Shown: positions 22,444 through 34,972, numbered from the stretch's first letter. The stretch is 64,000 nt of DNA from Adiantum capillus-veneris (GCA_014529385.2 CM043956.1:93671221-93735220), one strand, 5' to 3'. A program made the numbers and translations. The notes: generated from the letters alone by a model not told the origin.

Positions 22444-25129
22444 AGCTCTCCAACCATCTGCTTGCAAGTGGATGATTAGAGAGCTCAAACACTTACTACG
22501 GTTAACTACTTATAGGAAATAGTGTCTTGAAATTGTGATTTGAAGTCTATTATTATCTTGAGAAAGAGGTTAGTTTTGGTATAGTTTTGTCCTTAATCTC
22601 CCGTGGAGGCTTTTATAATAAAGGTGGATAAGTTTATTTTGAAATTTTATGAAAAAACAAAGAAGACTTTGTCAAATTTTTTTTTTCTTATACTTAGAAT
22701 AATTTTTTGCTTTTGATAAATCTTTAAAATTTTGAATATTTTATTACTTTGAGTGTAGTTATTGAGTAAAAATTACAAAAAACATAGGGTTTGTTAAGCT
22801 CTCCAATCATTCGCTTGCAAGCGGATGATTAGAGAGCTCAAACACCTACTACGATTTAAGTAGTAATAGAAAATTCTGATTTAAAGCGTACTGTTATCTT
22901 GAGAAAGAGGTTATTTTTAATGTCTATTTTTAAATATTGCATCAAAATTACAAAAAATATAGGAGTTGTTGAGCTCTCCGATCATCCGCTAAGCGGATGA
23001 TTAGAGAGCTCAAACACCTACTACGGTTTGACTACTTATAGGAAACAGTGTCTTGAAATTTTGATTTGAAGTCTATTCTTATCTTGAGAAAGAGGTTGGC
23101 TTTGGTATAATTTTGTCCTTAATTTCCCTTGGAGGCCTTTATAATAAAGGTGGATAAGTTTAGTTTGAAAATTTATGAAAAAACAAAGGAAACTCTGTTA
23201 AAGTTTTTTTGTTTCTTATACTTTGAATAATTTTTTGCTTTTGATAAATTTTTAAAGTTTTAAATAGTTTATTACTTTGAGTGTAGTTATTGAGTCAAAA
23301 TTACAAAAAACATAGGGCTTGTTAAGCTCTCCAATCATTCGCTTGCAAGCGGATGATTAGAGAGCTCAAACACCTACTACGATTTAAGTAGTAATAGAAA
23401 ATTCTGATTTAAAGCGTACTGTTATCTTGAGAAAGAGGTTATTTTTAATGTCTATTTTTAAATATTGCATCAAAATTACAAAAAATATAGGAGTTGTTGA
23501 GCTCTCCGATCATCCGCTAAGCGGATGATTAGAGAGCTCAAACACCTACTACGGTTTGACTACTTATAGGAAACAGTGTCTTGAAATTTTGATTTGAAGT
23601 CTATTCTTATCTTGAGAAAGAGGTTGGCTTTGGTATAATTTTGTCCTTAATTTCCCTTGGAGGCCTTTATAATAAAGGTGGATAAGTTTAGTTTGAAAAT
23701 TTATGAAAAAACAAAGGAAACTCTGTTAAAGTTTTTTTGTTTCTTATACTTTGAATAATTTTTTGCTTTTGATAAATTTTTAAAGTTTTAAATAGTTTAT
23801 TACTTTGAGTGTAGTTATTGAGTCAAAATTACAAAAAACATAGGGCTTGTTAAGCTCTCCAATCATCCGCTTGCAAGCGGATGATTAGAGAGCTCAAACA
23901 CCTACTACAGTTTAAGTAGTAATAGGAAATTGTGATTTAAAGCTTACTGTTATCTTGAGAAAGAGGTTAGTTTTAATGGTTATTTTAAAATATTACATCA
24001 AAATTATGAAAAATATAGGAGTTGTTGAGCTCTCTGATCATCCGCTTGCAAGCGGATGATTAGAGAGCTCAAACACCTGCTACGGTTTAACTCCTTATAG
24101 GAAATAGTGTCTTGAAATTGTGATTTGAAGTCTATTAATGTTATCTTTCTATTTGAAGTCTATTGTTATCTTTCTATAGGTCCTTAATCTCATGTGGAAG
24201 TCTTTATAAGAAAGGTGGAAATTTTATTTTAAAATTTCATGAAAAAACAAAGGAGATTTTGTCGAAATCTTTTTGTTTCTTATACTTAGAATAATTTTTT
24301 GCTTTTGATAAATCTTTAAGTTTTAAAATTATATAAAACTATAGGACTTGTTAAACTCTCCAATCATCCGCTTACAAGCGGATGATTAGAGAGCTCAAAC
24401 ACTATGTTTAAGTACTTATAGAAAATAGTGCCTTGAAATTGTGATTGGAATTGTATTGTTTTGGTATAATTTTAAAATATTGCATTACAATTACAAGAAC
24501 AATAGTAGTGTTTGAGCACTTTGATCATCCGCGGACATCCACTATACAACTAAGTAGATATATTGTGATTAGAGAAATATTTGTTGGAGAATTTTTTTTT
24601 GACAATTTTTTTGTTTTTAATACTTAGAATAATTTTCTACTTTTGATAAATCTATAGGTTTTGAAAAATTTTATCGCTTTTTTATAACTTTGTTAAGCTC
24701 TTGAGAAAGAGGTTAGTTTTGTTGACAATTTTCAAATATTGCCTTAAAATTACAAAAAACATAAGAGTGTTTAACTCTTTAAGTACTTATGAAAAATCAT
24801 GCCTTGATATAGTGTTTAGATCTTTAAGTTTTGAATATTTTTATTACCTTGATTTTAGTTATTGTATCACAATTATTGGACTTGTTAAGCTCTCCAATCA
24901 TCCGCTCGCAAGCGGATGATTAGAGAGCTCAAACATCTACTATACACTAAGTGCTTATGTAAAATAGTACCTTGAAATACCGATTTCAAGAGTATTATTA
25001 TCTTGAAAAAAAGATTAGTTTGGGTGGATATTTTAAACTATTGTATTAAAATTAGATAAAACATAAAAGTTTTTGAGCTCTTTGATTATCCGCTTGCAAG
25101 CGGATGACAAGCGGATGATATGAGAGCTC
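22444..25129. repeat. array of about ten palindromes, first copy
   Basis: Units lie at about 22444-22485, 22797-22838, 22971-23011, 23324-23366, 23499-23539, 23852-23894, 24027-24070, 24353-24395, 24887-24930 and 25075-25129, with a half unit near 24513-24540. The core is GAGCTCTCCAATCATCCGCT, then its near inverse, centred on TTGCAA. Each can form a hairpin of about 20 bp. Spacing is about 170-350 bp and spacers repeat motifs such as ATCTTGAGAAAGAGGTTA and CCTTAAT...GGAGGC. The palindromes are better conserved than many spacers. Binding sites or fold-back signals seem likely; no protein is encoded. Confidence 0.9.
22793..23850. repeat. 525-bp tandem duplication inside the array
   Basis: The segment starting near 22793 and the one starting near 23320 are almost identical over about 525 bp, each carrying two palindromes. 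The second array copy (31.7-34.0 kb) has this segment once. Confidence 0.85.
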
Positions 25130-25281
25130 AAACACTTACTCTACACTAAGCTTTTAATTTCATTGTTGTGTAGAAACAAAATAGACTCTATCCATTTTTA
25201 AAGTTTTTTATACTTCAAATATTTTTTGGTTTTGCCAAGCATCTAACTTTTGAATATTGTATGATTTTTATATTGTATTTA

Positions 25282-26098
25282 ATGGTGCCCAAGAGAAAGA
25301 ACACAAAAAGAAAGATCCATGTCTCTCAACATAATAGCCATGATGTGAACATGAATTTGTGTTCAGGATGTATTTCTAAAATAATGATAGAACATGATGC
25401 ATCATCACGTGTACGTCCTTTACACACTACCCCTAAAAACAAAAAACACATACATGACAAAAAATGTGTTTTCATTGATGATGAATCCAAAGTGGATGAG
25501 GATTCTAATCATATAGAAGGTATGTTTAACCCATTGCCATGGTTTATAGCTTTGACTACTTTTACTTTTGTTATTTTTACGATTTAGCTTTTTTTTAATT
25601 TCTTTTTGTAGCGGCTAATTTGGATGAAGAATGTCTTGATGAAAATGAAGAGGTGAGTAATGACAGTGATCATGGGAGAGAGGATGATGGTAAGGAGAAG
25701 AAACATTCAAGACAACTGGGAAAACAAGTTTCTCTTGGCTTGATGAATGATGTAATGAGTTAGTTTTATGTGAAGAAAAGGACTACGCCTCCTCCTATTC
25801 CTCTATGTAGATTGGTGGCTCATGAAGCTATTAGATTTGCTTCATGAGCCACCTGCTTATCTGATTTTCTTTTGACTCATCTGCTTATCTTGAAACTATG
25901 GATCATTTTCTTGTTTCCATGGAGGGTGCTAGAGAAGATATAATGCCAGTGACAACAAGCAACCTTGAAGAGTGGGGACCTGTATGGTGGCAAAAGAATG
26001 ATGAGTTTGAGAGAGCTCTTGGAAAAAAGTGGAATGACCTAAGGGGTAAGAAATTTCTGGTTTGGGATGGTAACCACAGGTTGAAGACATGGTGGAGA
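25282..26098 (+). pseudogene. 5' exons of the ParB/methyltransferase-like gene, first copy
   Basis: Exon 1 (25282-25519) opens MVPKRKNTKRKIHVSQ, a basic stretch suited to nuclear import. A GT-AG intron (25520-25611) leads into an acidic exon (LDEECLDENEEVSNDSDHG) that ends MNDVMS and a stop. Further on, in other frames, come KKRTTPPPIPLCRLVAHEAI and, from 25898, MDHFLVSMEGAREDIMPVTT and KKFLVWDGNHRLKTWW. DGNHR resembles the signature of ParB/Srx-fold domains. This copy keeps the asparagine, while the second copy has serine. It is cut by the LTR at 26099 and has no downstream exons here. Confidence 0.55.
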
Positions 26099-27243
26099 TG
26101 TTAGCAGGAGTTTTTTGGAGCAAGAGATTGTGCATATGTACATACACATGCATGGTGAATAGAATAAAGAATTGCCCATTTTCCTAAGCCAGGTGGTTAC
26201 GTGGGGCCCACATATGTACACGTAGGACAACACGTACATCGTGCATCCATTTTCGTCGTTACCAGTACCAGTGTATTTTTTCTACAATAATGACGAGTTG
26301 GTAGCACGTAAAACTTCTCGAGGAAGCTATCCGCGGGCCGACGACATGAGGTAAGCAGGTGCGTCAGATGGCATCTAGTGGCGTCAGGAGGTCGAATGGG
26401 GTCAATATTTGCACGTGGATAAGTACAGACACGACGTGGGTGTTTTCTTGTGATAATTATGCAGAAAGGTCATCATGAGGACCATATTTTGGGGTCACTT
26501 CACGTGATGGCGGGATGCATTATTGAAAAGAAATGAGTGCCAGGTGTGCGGATGATGCAAAAAGGTGAAAACTATGCACTGCGAGGTCAGTTTTTGGCAT
26601 GTTCGGGGTCGGTTTGAGGTCATATAAAATTCCAATGGTGCCCAAGTAATAAAGCTAAGTGTGGGAACTGAAAAAACTGAGAGAAGACCAGAAAAAATGT
26701 AAAGAAGAGAGGAGGAACAGCCGCAGGTGTGTTTTTGCTCATTTTGGAGCCTGTTTTGGCCGTAAACTGCTCATCCGAGGTCGGATTTGAGCACTTTGAC
26801 ATTGTAGACTGTGGTTTTGGGCCGTTCCGGATGCGATGGTGCTGTCCATTTTGCCAAAATTATTCACTCATTTTCTGCTGTTTTGGCTGTGTAAGTTTCT
26901 CCTATGAGCGAAGCTTCTGCTCCAATTTGTGATTGTATCTGGTATCTTTTACCCATATTGTGTGAGTTGTTTGCCCCATTGGTGTTGGCCCAAGCTCATT
27001 TGTATCTAAACATCAGAAGTTATCCTCTTTTGAGCTGAGTCTTTTGGGTGTGTGTGTGTGTGTGTGTCTGTGTGGAGTGGGCAAGTGGATAGTCTCTCTC
27101 CTCTCACTCCATAGGTGTGTTCCCTGTCTCGGCCAGGTGTGTTGAGTGAGACGACTGGTTCCCCATAGTGTGTGTGTGTATCTTTCCAAGAGTGTGTGTC
27201 GGGTCGTTATAGAGGCATTCTGTGTGTTTCCATCCCGCTCACA
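26099..27243 (+). repeat. LTR 1 of Gypsy element 2
   Basis: Nearly identical to 34973-36123 and to 30641-31716. It starts TGTTAGCAGGAG and ends CCCGCTCACA, with a (GT)n tract near 27050. The exact left base is uncertain because LTR 2 starts TGTCAGGAG. Confidence 0.8.
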
Positions 27244-27249
27244 TTCTTT

Positions 27250-27267
27250 TGGTGCCCCCACTGAGGA
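27250..27267 (+). promoter_or_regulatory. candidate primer-binding site, Gypsy element 2
   Basis: TGGTGCCCCCACTGAGGA, six bases after the LTR end, is identical to that of Gypsy element 1. Confidence 0.65.
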
Positions 27268-28289
27268 TCTTCTTCGAGTACCTTCTGCTTCGAGATTCGG
27301 GATTACAAGTTACAGGTTACAGGTTACAGAGACAGGTATAGGTACATGTACAGGTGATTCAAACAAGTACAGTTAGCTGGAGTTTAGTGCTACATTGACA
27401 GTGGGAGTCAGTTGTAGCTGCCGTGGGTATGCATCAGTTGGCGCATGTTTGAGCGCATTGTCTGTTGGTATTGTACGTTACTTGTGGAAACTGCCATTGT
27501 ACGCCTTTGTGGAAACATACTTGGTTTTATTTTGCAGTCCCATCCATTTCTGAGACTTGGTCTGGAAGATAGTCATTTCTGAGACTTGACTATACGCGAT
27601 TTGCATTAGCCTTCATGTGAGGGTCGATAGCGTGAGGTTTTATTGAGCTGGGGGATTCTCAAATGTGGAGATCCTTTCGGTGATACAGGTAGCTGGAGCA
27701 CCCTTTTCGTGACCTCGCCATAGGCTATGTACTAGTGATTCCTACTTGATGCTCGGGTTCTATTGTTGGCAGTTTATGCATACATATACAGTCTATATTT
27801 TGGGTTCTCACTGCTCTACTTCTGGGGAAACTCTGTCAAAAATTTTCCAAGTTATGATGGCTAGTTTTTTAATCTTTTGAGCCATTTATGCTGTTATGCT
27901 GCTGAAATTTTGGCAAAATCAGAGGATAACACAGGTGTGACTTCTTGGGAGCTACATGGTTGGCTTTAATGGATGATCAAAATGGCCCTCAATTCACTCC
28001 TTTTCATTTAACTTAGAGAATCCAAATAAATGTTCATGTGTCCAGGAATATTTTTTTCCAGCAATGCATAGTCTTTATGTTCGGGCCAAGAAGATTAAGA
28101 GAGATCCTGGAATGTCCTTTGCCTGTTGTAATTCGAATGATTAACTACGAAAACTCATTTGATGTGCATGTGTTTGTCCTTATCTAAAGTTGAGCTACAT
28201 TGAAGTTTCTGGGGATTGGGTAGTGAAAATTTTTGGGTTCTTGCACGTGTGTTCGAAGGGGTTCTCAAAGCATCGTAACTTGGGTAGCC
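27268..28289 (+). other. leader between PBS and gag of Gypsy element 2
   Basis: No protein was recognised. Near 27305-27355 it has a short run of repeated ACAGGTTACAG/ACAGGTATAGG-like units. Confidence 0.6.
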
Positions 28290-30044
28290 ATGGCTTTCTC
28301 TTATCCGGAGTTTCATGGAAGAAGTGATGAAGATGTGGAAGATTTTTTATAAAAGATGGAGGTTGCATGCATTAGCAACCAGATTCATGACCCTGCGCAG
28401 ATGTTACGCCTTCTCCAAATTTGTTTGAAGAGTGATGCACGAGTTTGGTCCAAAGCATTTGAAGAGGAGTTGTGTGTGGCTGATCCACCTGTAAGATTCA
28501 TTTGGGACAATCTGAGGCATGGATTGGAAGAGGAGTTTGTGAAGATAGAAGATCCTAACAAAGTGTGGCAAGAAGTACAAGGCTTGGTGCAGAAGAAAGG
28601 TGAGCCAGTAGATGCGTACATACGTAAGTTTTCATTGGCATGGGAATGGATGTGCAAGGCCTTAGCACCACAGGTACCCCCACCTGACATGATGAAGAAG
28701 GACAGATTCTTGACTGGTCTTTGGGAGAATATATGTTGGAGAGTGGAGCTAAAGAAGCCTAGGACATATGAAGATGCACTAGAGGTGGCAAGGAACAAAG
28801 AGTGGAAGCTGAGGAAAATGAGCCAATTAGGGGTGGAGTCTTCGCCCATGAGGTCTGAATTTCAGCCTATGGATTCTTCGCAAGGTCGCATGCCAGGGGT
28901 TCATCATGAACCAGTGGTTTCTGTTACTCCTCAGGTTATTCCAACAATGGTCACTACAACAATGCAAGATGATGGGCTAAGGCAAGATATTAGGCAAGTG
29001 GTAGATTTAATGAAGAATCTCAGCCTAAACATGCTAGGTCAAGTGGGAAATAATCGAGGTCGAGGGAGGTTTGCAAATCAGCCAGGAGGTGAAGAAAGGC
29101 CCAGGAATGGTGTAGGACAAAGCAATGGTAGGTTTTGGAGGCAGACACCCACATGTTATAATTGTGGAGAGTTGGGCCACATCAGCCCGCAATGTGATAA
29201 GCCACCAAGGATGGGGGGAGACATGTATCCATTTCCAAGACAGGTGCTAACTAGGTCCAATGATTATGGCATCAAAATTAAGGGAGATGAAGGAACCAGT
29301 GGATTGACCCAGGAGGAAAAGGGGAAGACAAAAGTGATAAGTGTGGTTACCTTGGAGAAGGCATCAAAGCTAGAGGATACATTAGTGATGCCTATTGGGA
29401 AGAGGACCATAGAGGATAAGGAAGGAAGAAGTACCCCAGGTCCTAGCAAGAAGAAGGGAAAGAGACATGAAGGCGAAGATGCCAAGGCCAAGAGGAAAAG
29501 AAGGGCTCATCACAAGTTTCATGTTTCAGATTTTCCACTAGGGGATGGGAAATTAAGCTATGACTTGAAGGAGGATCCGACAAGCAGGAAAGTAGATGTT
29601 ACTTTTGGGCATCTTATAGAGATGGTGCCTAAGCTAAAGCGACAGTGGAAGAGGATGGTTAACCCAATGGAGAAAGAGCCAGAGAGGGGTTCAGTGAAGG
29701 TGTTGGCAATGGATGAGCTACCAGACATTTGTCCAATAGTAGATGTGTGGCATAAAAGAAAAAATCTGGGACAAGGTTATGTTGATGGCGGAGCCCAAAT
29801 ATGTGTCATAACACACTCATGCGTTGAGAAGATGGGTCTTACAGTGAGTGGGGTGTCAGGTTTTCAGATCAGATTGGCAAACCATCAAAAAGTAAAATGT
29901 TTGGGTGTTGTAAAGAGCTTAGAAGTGGAGGCCTATGATGCAAAGGAAGTGGTTGATTTTCATGTGATGCCAGCAGGGTTGGGAGTATATCCTATTAAAT
30001 TGGGCAGACCATGGTTATGTGTAGTGGGAGCTGTTCAAGATTGA
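28290..30044 (+). pseudogene. gag: gag-protease polyprotein, Gypsy element 2
   Basis: The likely start is MAFSYPEFHGRSDEDVEDFL at 28290. A TAA follows 20 codons later, after which 562 codons are open. Gag domain: ARVWSKAFEEEL, PVDAYIRKFSLAWEWM, KKDRFLTGLWENI. A classical zinc knuckle CYNCGELGHISPQC lies at 29154-29195 and binds RNA. The aspartic protease YVDGGAQICVITHSC lies around 29778-29820, with the following block RLANHQKVKCLGVVKSLEVE. The frame stops after LGRPWLCVVGAVQD. Compared with elements 1 and 3 this is the best preserved reading frame, with one nonsense codon, so the element may be fairly young. It provides capsid and protease but no polymerase. Confidence 0.85.
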
Positions 30045-30116
30045 CGACGTGGTACTATTAGCCTTTATGGAAAGACAGGTGCCAAGAAGCCATACAATAT
30101 GGACACAAGGAAATGA

Positions 30117-30602
30117 TTGGAAGAGCTTTATGAAGATGAGGATGAGTCTAGTGATGAAGACTATTCCACGGTGACAGATGAGGACAGTGATAGCACTACC
30201 AGCAGCGATGAGGATGCTGATGTTGCATTTCTTTTGATGGATAAAGAAATCCAGGAGTCTGGTTTAGTTGCATTTGCAAATGAGGTTGAAGATGAAAGTG
30301 AAGGGCCTTATGAAGTGATTGAAGGGCTGATGAAAAGCAAGGTTGAGTTGTCAAAGAAGCAGGAATTGATGACACAAATGATCAGTGCAGACCTCTCAGC
30401 TATGGAGAAGAAGATATATTTACACATGCTTGTCTATGCCAAAGTAATTGATGTTTTTCTTAATGCAAAGTTGATATATGGAATCTCTATATGTTTTCCT
30501 TGGGAACCAGGGGGAAGCTTGATTAAGCTTTTGATGCAAGGAATGCCAAGTGTTTTTGTGTGGGATCCAGGTGGAGTGAATATCTCTTTTTGTTGCTGTT
30601 GA
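30117..30602 (+). pseudogene. acidic linker after protease, Gypsy element 2
   Basis: Highly acidic start (YEDEDESSDEDYSTVTDEDS) and then DLSAMEKKIYLHMLVYA. In element 3 the equivalent acidic stretch (45650-45900) precedes RT. Here the frame runs into unrelated sequence and then the hairpin at 30601, marking the deletion of the pol region. Confidence 0.65.
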
Positions 30603-30640
30603 GCATGAATGCTCTAGCAGACTAGGGGATGGGCAAATTA
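30601..30640 (+). promoter_or_regulatory. hairpin plus polypurine tract, Gypsy element 2
   Basis: GAGCAT and ATGCTC pair around GA (30601-30614). The purine-rich ACTAGGGGATGGG follows, then the LTR at 30641. Confidence 0.7.
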
Positions 30641-31586
30641 TGTCAGGAGTTTTTTGGAGTAAGAGATTGTGCATATGTACATACACATGCATGGTGCATC
30701 GAATAAAGAATTGCCCATTTTCCAAAGCCAGGTGGTTACGTGGGGCCCACCTGTGTACAGGTAGGATAACATGTACATAGTGCATCGATTTTCATCGTTA
30801 CCAGTACCAGTGTGTTTTTTCTACAATAATGAGGAGTTGGTAGCACGTAAAACTTCTCGAGGAAGCTATCCGCGAGCCGACGACATGAGGTAAGCAGGTG
30901 TGTCAGATGGCATCTAGTGGCGTCAAGAGGTCGAATGGGGTCAATATTTGCACGTGGATAAGTACAAACAGGACGTGGGTGTTTTCTTGTGATAATTATG
31001 CAGAAAGGTCATCATGAGGACCATATTTTGGGGCCACTTCACGTGGTGGAGGGATGAATTATTGAAAAGAAATGAGTGCCAGGTGTGCGGATGATGCAAA
31101 AAGGTGACATCTATGCACTGTGAGGTTAGTTTTTGGCCAGTTCTTGGCCCGTTTGAGGTCATCTAAAAGGCCAAGGGTGCCCAAGTAATAAAGCTAAGTG
31201 TGGGAATTGAAAAAACTGAGAGAAGACCAGAAAAAACGTGGATAAGAGAGGAGAAACAGCCGCAAGTGTGTTTTTGCTCATTTTGGAGCCTGTTTTGGCC
31301 ATAAACTGCTCATCCGAGGTCGGATTTGAGCACTTTGACATTGTAGATTGTGGTTTTGGGCCGTTCCGGACGCGATGGTGCTGTCCATTTTGCCAAAATT
31401 ATTCACTCTTTTTCTGCTATTTTGGCTGTGTAAGTTTCTCCTATGAGCGAAGCTTCTGCTCCAATTTGTGATTGTATCTGGTATCTTTTACCCATATTGT
31501 GTGAGCTGTTTGCCCCATTGGTGTTGGCCCAAGCTCATTTGTATCTAAACATCAGAAGTTCTCCTCTTTTGAGCTGAGTCTTTTGG

Positions 31587-31623
<37 letters not shown>

Positions 31624-31716
31624 TCTGTGTGGAGTGGCCAAGTGGATAGTCTCTCTCCTCTCACTCCATAGGTGTGTTCCCTGTCTCGACCAGGTGTGTT
31701 GAGTAAGCCGAGTGGT
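30641..31716 (+). repeat. LTR 2 of Gypsy element 2, 3' end missing
   Basis: Follows LTR 1 closely to GAGTAAGCCGAGTGGTG, then jumps at about 31716 into the palindrome-array element (CAAACAGTCTCGAAT, equal to 22316). Its (GT)n tract (about 31590-31622) is longer than in the other LTRs. Confidence 0.85.
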
Positions 31717-34700
31717 GCAAACAGTCTCGAATATTTTTAAAATATAGTTTTTATATTGTATCTATTTGCAACTTCAAAAATATATTAGTTTTGTTGCTAA
31801 TTTTTAGTTATTGAGTCAAAATTACAAAAAACATAGGGCTTGTTAAGCTCTCCAACCATCTGCTTGCAAGTGGATGATTAGAGAGCTCAAACACTTACTA
31901 CGGTTTAACTACTTATAGGAAATAGTGTCTTGAAATTGTGATTTGAAGTCTATTATTATCTTGAGAAAGAGGTTAGTTTTGGTATAGTTTTGTCCTTAAT
32001 CTCCCGTGGAGGCCTTTATAATAAAGGTGGATAAGTTTATTTTGAAATTTTATGAAAAAACAAAGAAGACTTTGTCAATTTTTTTTTTCTTATACTTAGA
32101 ATAATTTTTTTCTTTTGATAAATCTTTAAAATTTTGAATATTTTATTACTTTGAGTGTAGTTATTGAGTAAAAATTACAAAAAACATAGGGTTTGTTAAG
32201 CTCTCCAATCATTCGCTTGCAAGCGGATGATTAGAGAGCTCAAACACCTACTACAATTTAAGTAGTAATAGAAAATTCTGATTTAAAGCGTACTGTTATC
32301 TTGAGAAAGAGGTTATTTTTAATGTCTATTTTTAAATATTGCATCAAAATTACAAAAAATATAGGAGTTGTTGAGCTCTCCGATCATCCGCTAAGCGGAT
32401 GATTAGAGAGCGCAAACACCTACTACGGTTTGACTACTTATAGGAAACAGTGTCTTGAAATTTTGATTTGAAGTCTATTGTTATCTTGAGAAAGAGGTTG
32501 GTTTTGGTATAATTTTGTCCTTAATTTCCCTTGGAGGCCTTTATAATAAAGGTGGATAAGTTTATTTTGAAAATTTATGAAAAAACAAAGGAAACTCTGT
32601 TAAAGTTTTTTTCTTTCGTATACTTTGAAATTTTTTTTGCTTTTGATAAATTTTTAAAGTTTTAAATATTTTATTACTTTGAGTGTAGTTATTGAGTCAA
32701 AATTACAAAAAACATAGGGCTTGTTAAGCTCTCCAATCATCCGCTTGCAAGCGGATGATTAGAGAGCTCAAACACCTACTACAGTTTAAGTAGTAATAGG
32801 AAATTGTGATTTAAAGCTTACTGTTATCTTGAGAAAGAGGTTAGTTTTAATGGTTATTTTAAAATATTACATCAAAATTATGAAAAATATAGGAGTTGTT
32901 GAGCTCTCTGATCATCCGCTTGCAAGCGGATGATTAGAGAGCTCAAACACCTACTACGGTTTAACTACTTATAGGAAATAGTGTCTTGAAATTGTGATTT
33001 GAAGTCTATTAATGTTATCTTTCTATTTGAAGTCTATTGTTATCTTTCTATAGGTCCTTAATCTCATGTGGAAGTCTTTATAAGAAAGGTGGAAATTTTA
33101 TTTTAAAATTTTATGAAAAAACAAAGGAGATTTTGTCGAAATCTTTTTGTTTCTTATATTTAGAATTTTTTTTTTCTTTTGATAAATCTTTAAGTTTTAA
33201 AATTATATAAAACTATAGGACTTGTTAAACTCTCCAATCATCCGCTTACAAGCGGATGATTAGAGAGCTCAAACACTATGTTTAAGTACTTATAGAAAAT
33301 AGTGCCTTGAAATTGTGATTGGAATTGTATTGTTTTGGTATAATTTTAAAATATTGCATTACAATTACAAGAACAATAGTAGTGTTTAAGCACTTTGATC
33401 ATCCGCGGACATCTACTATACAACTAAGTAGATATATTGTGATTAGAGAAATATTTGTTGGAGAATTTTTTTTTGACAATTTTTTTGTTTTTTATACTTA
33501 GAATAATTTTCTACTTTTGATAAATCTATAGGTTTTGAAAAATTTTATCGCTTTTTTATAACTTTGTTAAGCTCTTGAGAAAGAGGTTAGTTTTGTTGAC
33601 AATTTTCAAATATTGCCTTAAAATTACAAAAAACATAAGAGTGTTTAACTCTTTAAGTACTTATGAAAAATCATGCCTTGATATAGTGTTTAGATCTTTA
33701 AGTTTTGAATATTTTTATTACCTTGATTTTAGTTATTGTATCACAATTATTGGACTTGTTAAGCTCTCCAATCATCCGCTTGCAAGCGGATGATTAGAGA
33801 GCTCAAACATCTACTATACACTAAGTACTTATGTAAAATAGTACCTTGAAATACCGATTTCAAGAGTATTATTATCTTGAAAAAAAGATTAGTTTGGGTG
33901 GATATTTTAAACTATTGTATTAAAATTAGATAAAACATAAAAGTTTTTGAGCTCTTTGATTATCCGCTTGCAAGCGGATGACAAGCGGATAATATGAGAG
34001 CTCAAACACTTACTCTACACTAAGCTTTTAATTTCATTGTTGTGTAGAAAAAAAATAGACTCTATCCATTTTTAAAGTTTTTTATACTTCAAATATTTTT
34101 TGGTTTTGCCAAGCATCTAACTTTTGAATATTGTATGATTTTTATATTGTATTTAATGGTGCCCAAGAGAAAGAACACAAAAAGAAAGATCCATGTCTCT
34201 CAACATAATAGCCATGATGTGAACATGAATTTGTGTTCAGGATGTATTTCTAAAATAATGATAGAACAGGATGCATCATCACGTGTACGTCCTTTACACA
34301 CTACCCCTAAAAAGAAAAAACACATACGTGACAAAAAATGTGTTTTCATTGATGATGAATCCAAAGTGGATGAGGATTCTAATCATATAGAAGGTATGTT
34401 TAACCCATTGCCATGGTTTATAGCGTTGACTACTTTTACTTTTGTTATTTTTACGATTCAGCTTTTTTTTAATTTCTTTTTGTAGAGGCTAATTTGGATG
34501 AAGAATGTCTTGATGAAAATGAAGAGGTGAGTAATGACAGTGATCATGGGAGAGAGGATGATGGTAAGGAGAAGAAACATTCAAGACAACTGGGAAAACA
34601 AGTTTCTCTTGGCTTGATGAATTATGTAATGAGTTAGTTTTATGTGAAGAAAAGGACTACGCCTCCTCCTATTCCTCTATGTAGATTGGTGGCTCATGAA

Positions 34701-34972
34701 GCTATTAGATTTGCTTCATGAGCCACCTGCTTATCTGATTTTCTTTTGACTCATCTGCTTATCTTGAAACTATGGATCATTTTCTTGTTTCCATGGAGGG
34801 TGCTAGAGAAGATATAATTCCAGTAACAACAAGCAACCTTGAAGAGTGGGGACCTGTATGGTGGCAAAAGAATGATGAGTTTGAGAGAGCTCTTGGAAAA
34901 AAGTGGAACGACCTAAGGGGTAAGAAATTTCTGGTTTGGGATGGTAGCCACAGGTTGAAGACATGGTGGAGA
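31717..34972 (+). mobile_element. palindrome-array element, second copy (5' part)
   Basis: Repeats 22316-26098 with few changes, minus one 525-bp unit. It starts exactly where LTR 2 breaks off and ends where LTR 3 begins, so the array-plus-LTR block is present twice. Unequal recombination or a segmental duplication through the LTRs explains this best. Confidence 0.85.
31848..34003. repeat. array of palindromes, second copy
   Basis: Units at about 31848-31890, 32201-32243, 32374-32412, 32727-32768, 32900-32943, 33225-33268, 33760-33801 and 33949-34003, with a half unit near 33390. Same core as the first array. One unit has an AGAGAGCGC change at its right edge. Confidence 0.9.

Larger units (their letters stand above)
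22316..26098 (+). mobile_element. palindrome-array element, first copy (5' part)
   Basis: A region of AT-rich DNA with palindromic units, then the first exons of an unknown gene. It is repeated at 31717-34972, base for base over most of its length. In both copies a Gypsy LTR cuts in just after the codons for a D-G-N/S-H-R-L-K-T-W segment. The second copy lacks one 525-bp tandem unit found here. The left boundary is not defined. No terminal inverted repeats or transposase were recognised. Confidence 0.6.
26099..31716 (+). mobile_element. Gypsy element 2, gag-protease only (non-autonomous)
   Basis: LTR 26099-27243, PBS-like sequence 27250-27267, gag and protease, an acidic linker, then directly a hairpin and polypurine tract and a second, 3'-truncated LTR (30641-31716). 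RT, RNase H and integrase are absent, so it must use proteins from elsewhere, like gag-only (TR-GAG) plant elements. The linker ends in a segment (ISADLSAMEKKIYLHML) corresponding to the stretch before RT in element 3, which suggests a deletion derivative of a full element. Confidence 0.8.

Noticed and set aside
22444-25129. CRISPR-like array
   Set aside because: Repeats are palindromic with long, mutually similar AT-rich spacers of 130-300 bp, there are no cas genes, and the DNA is eukaryotic.
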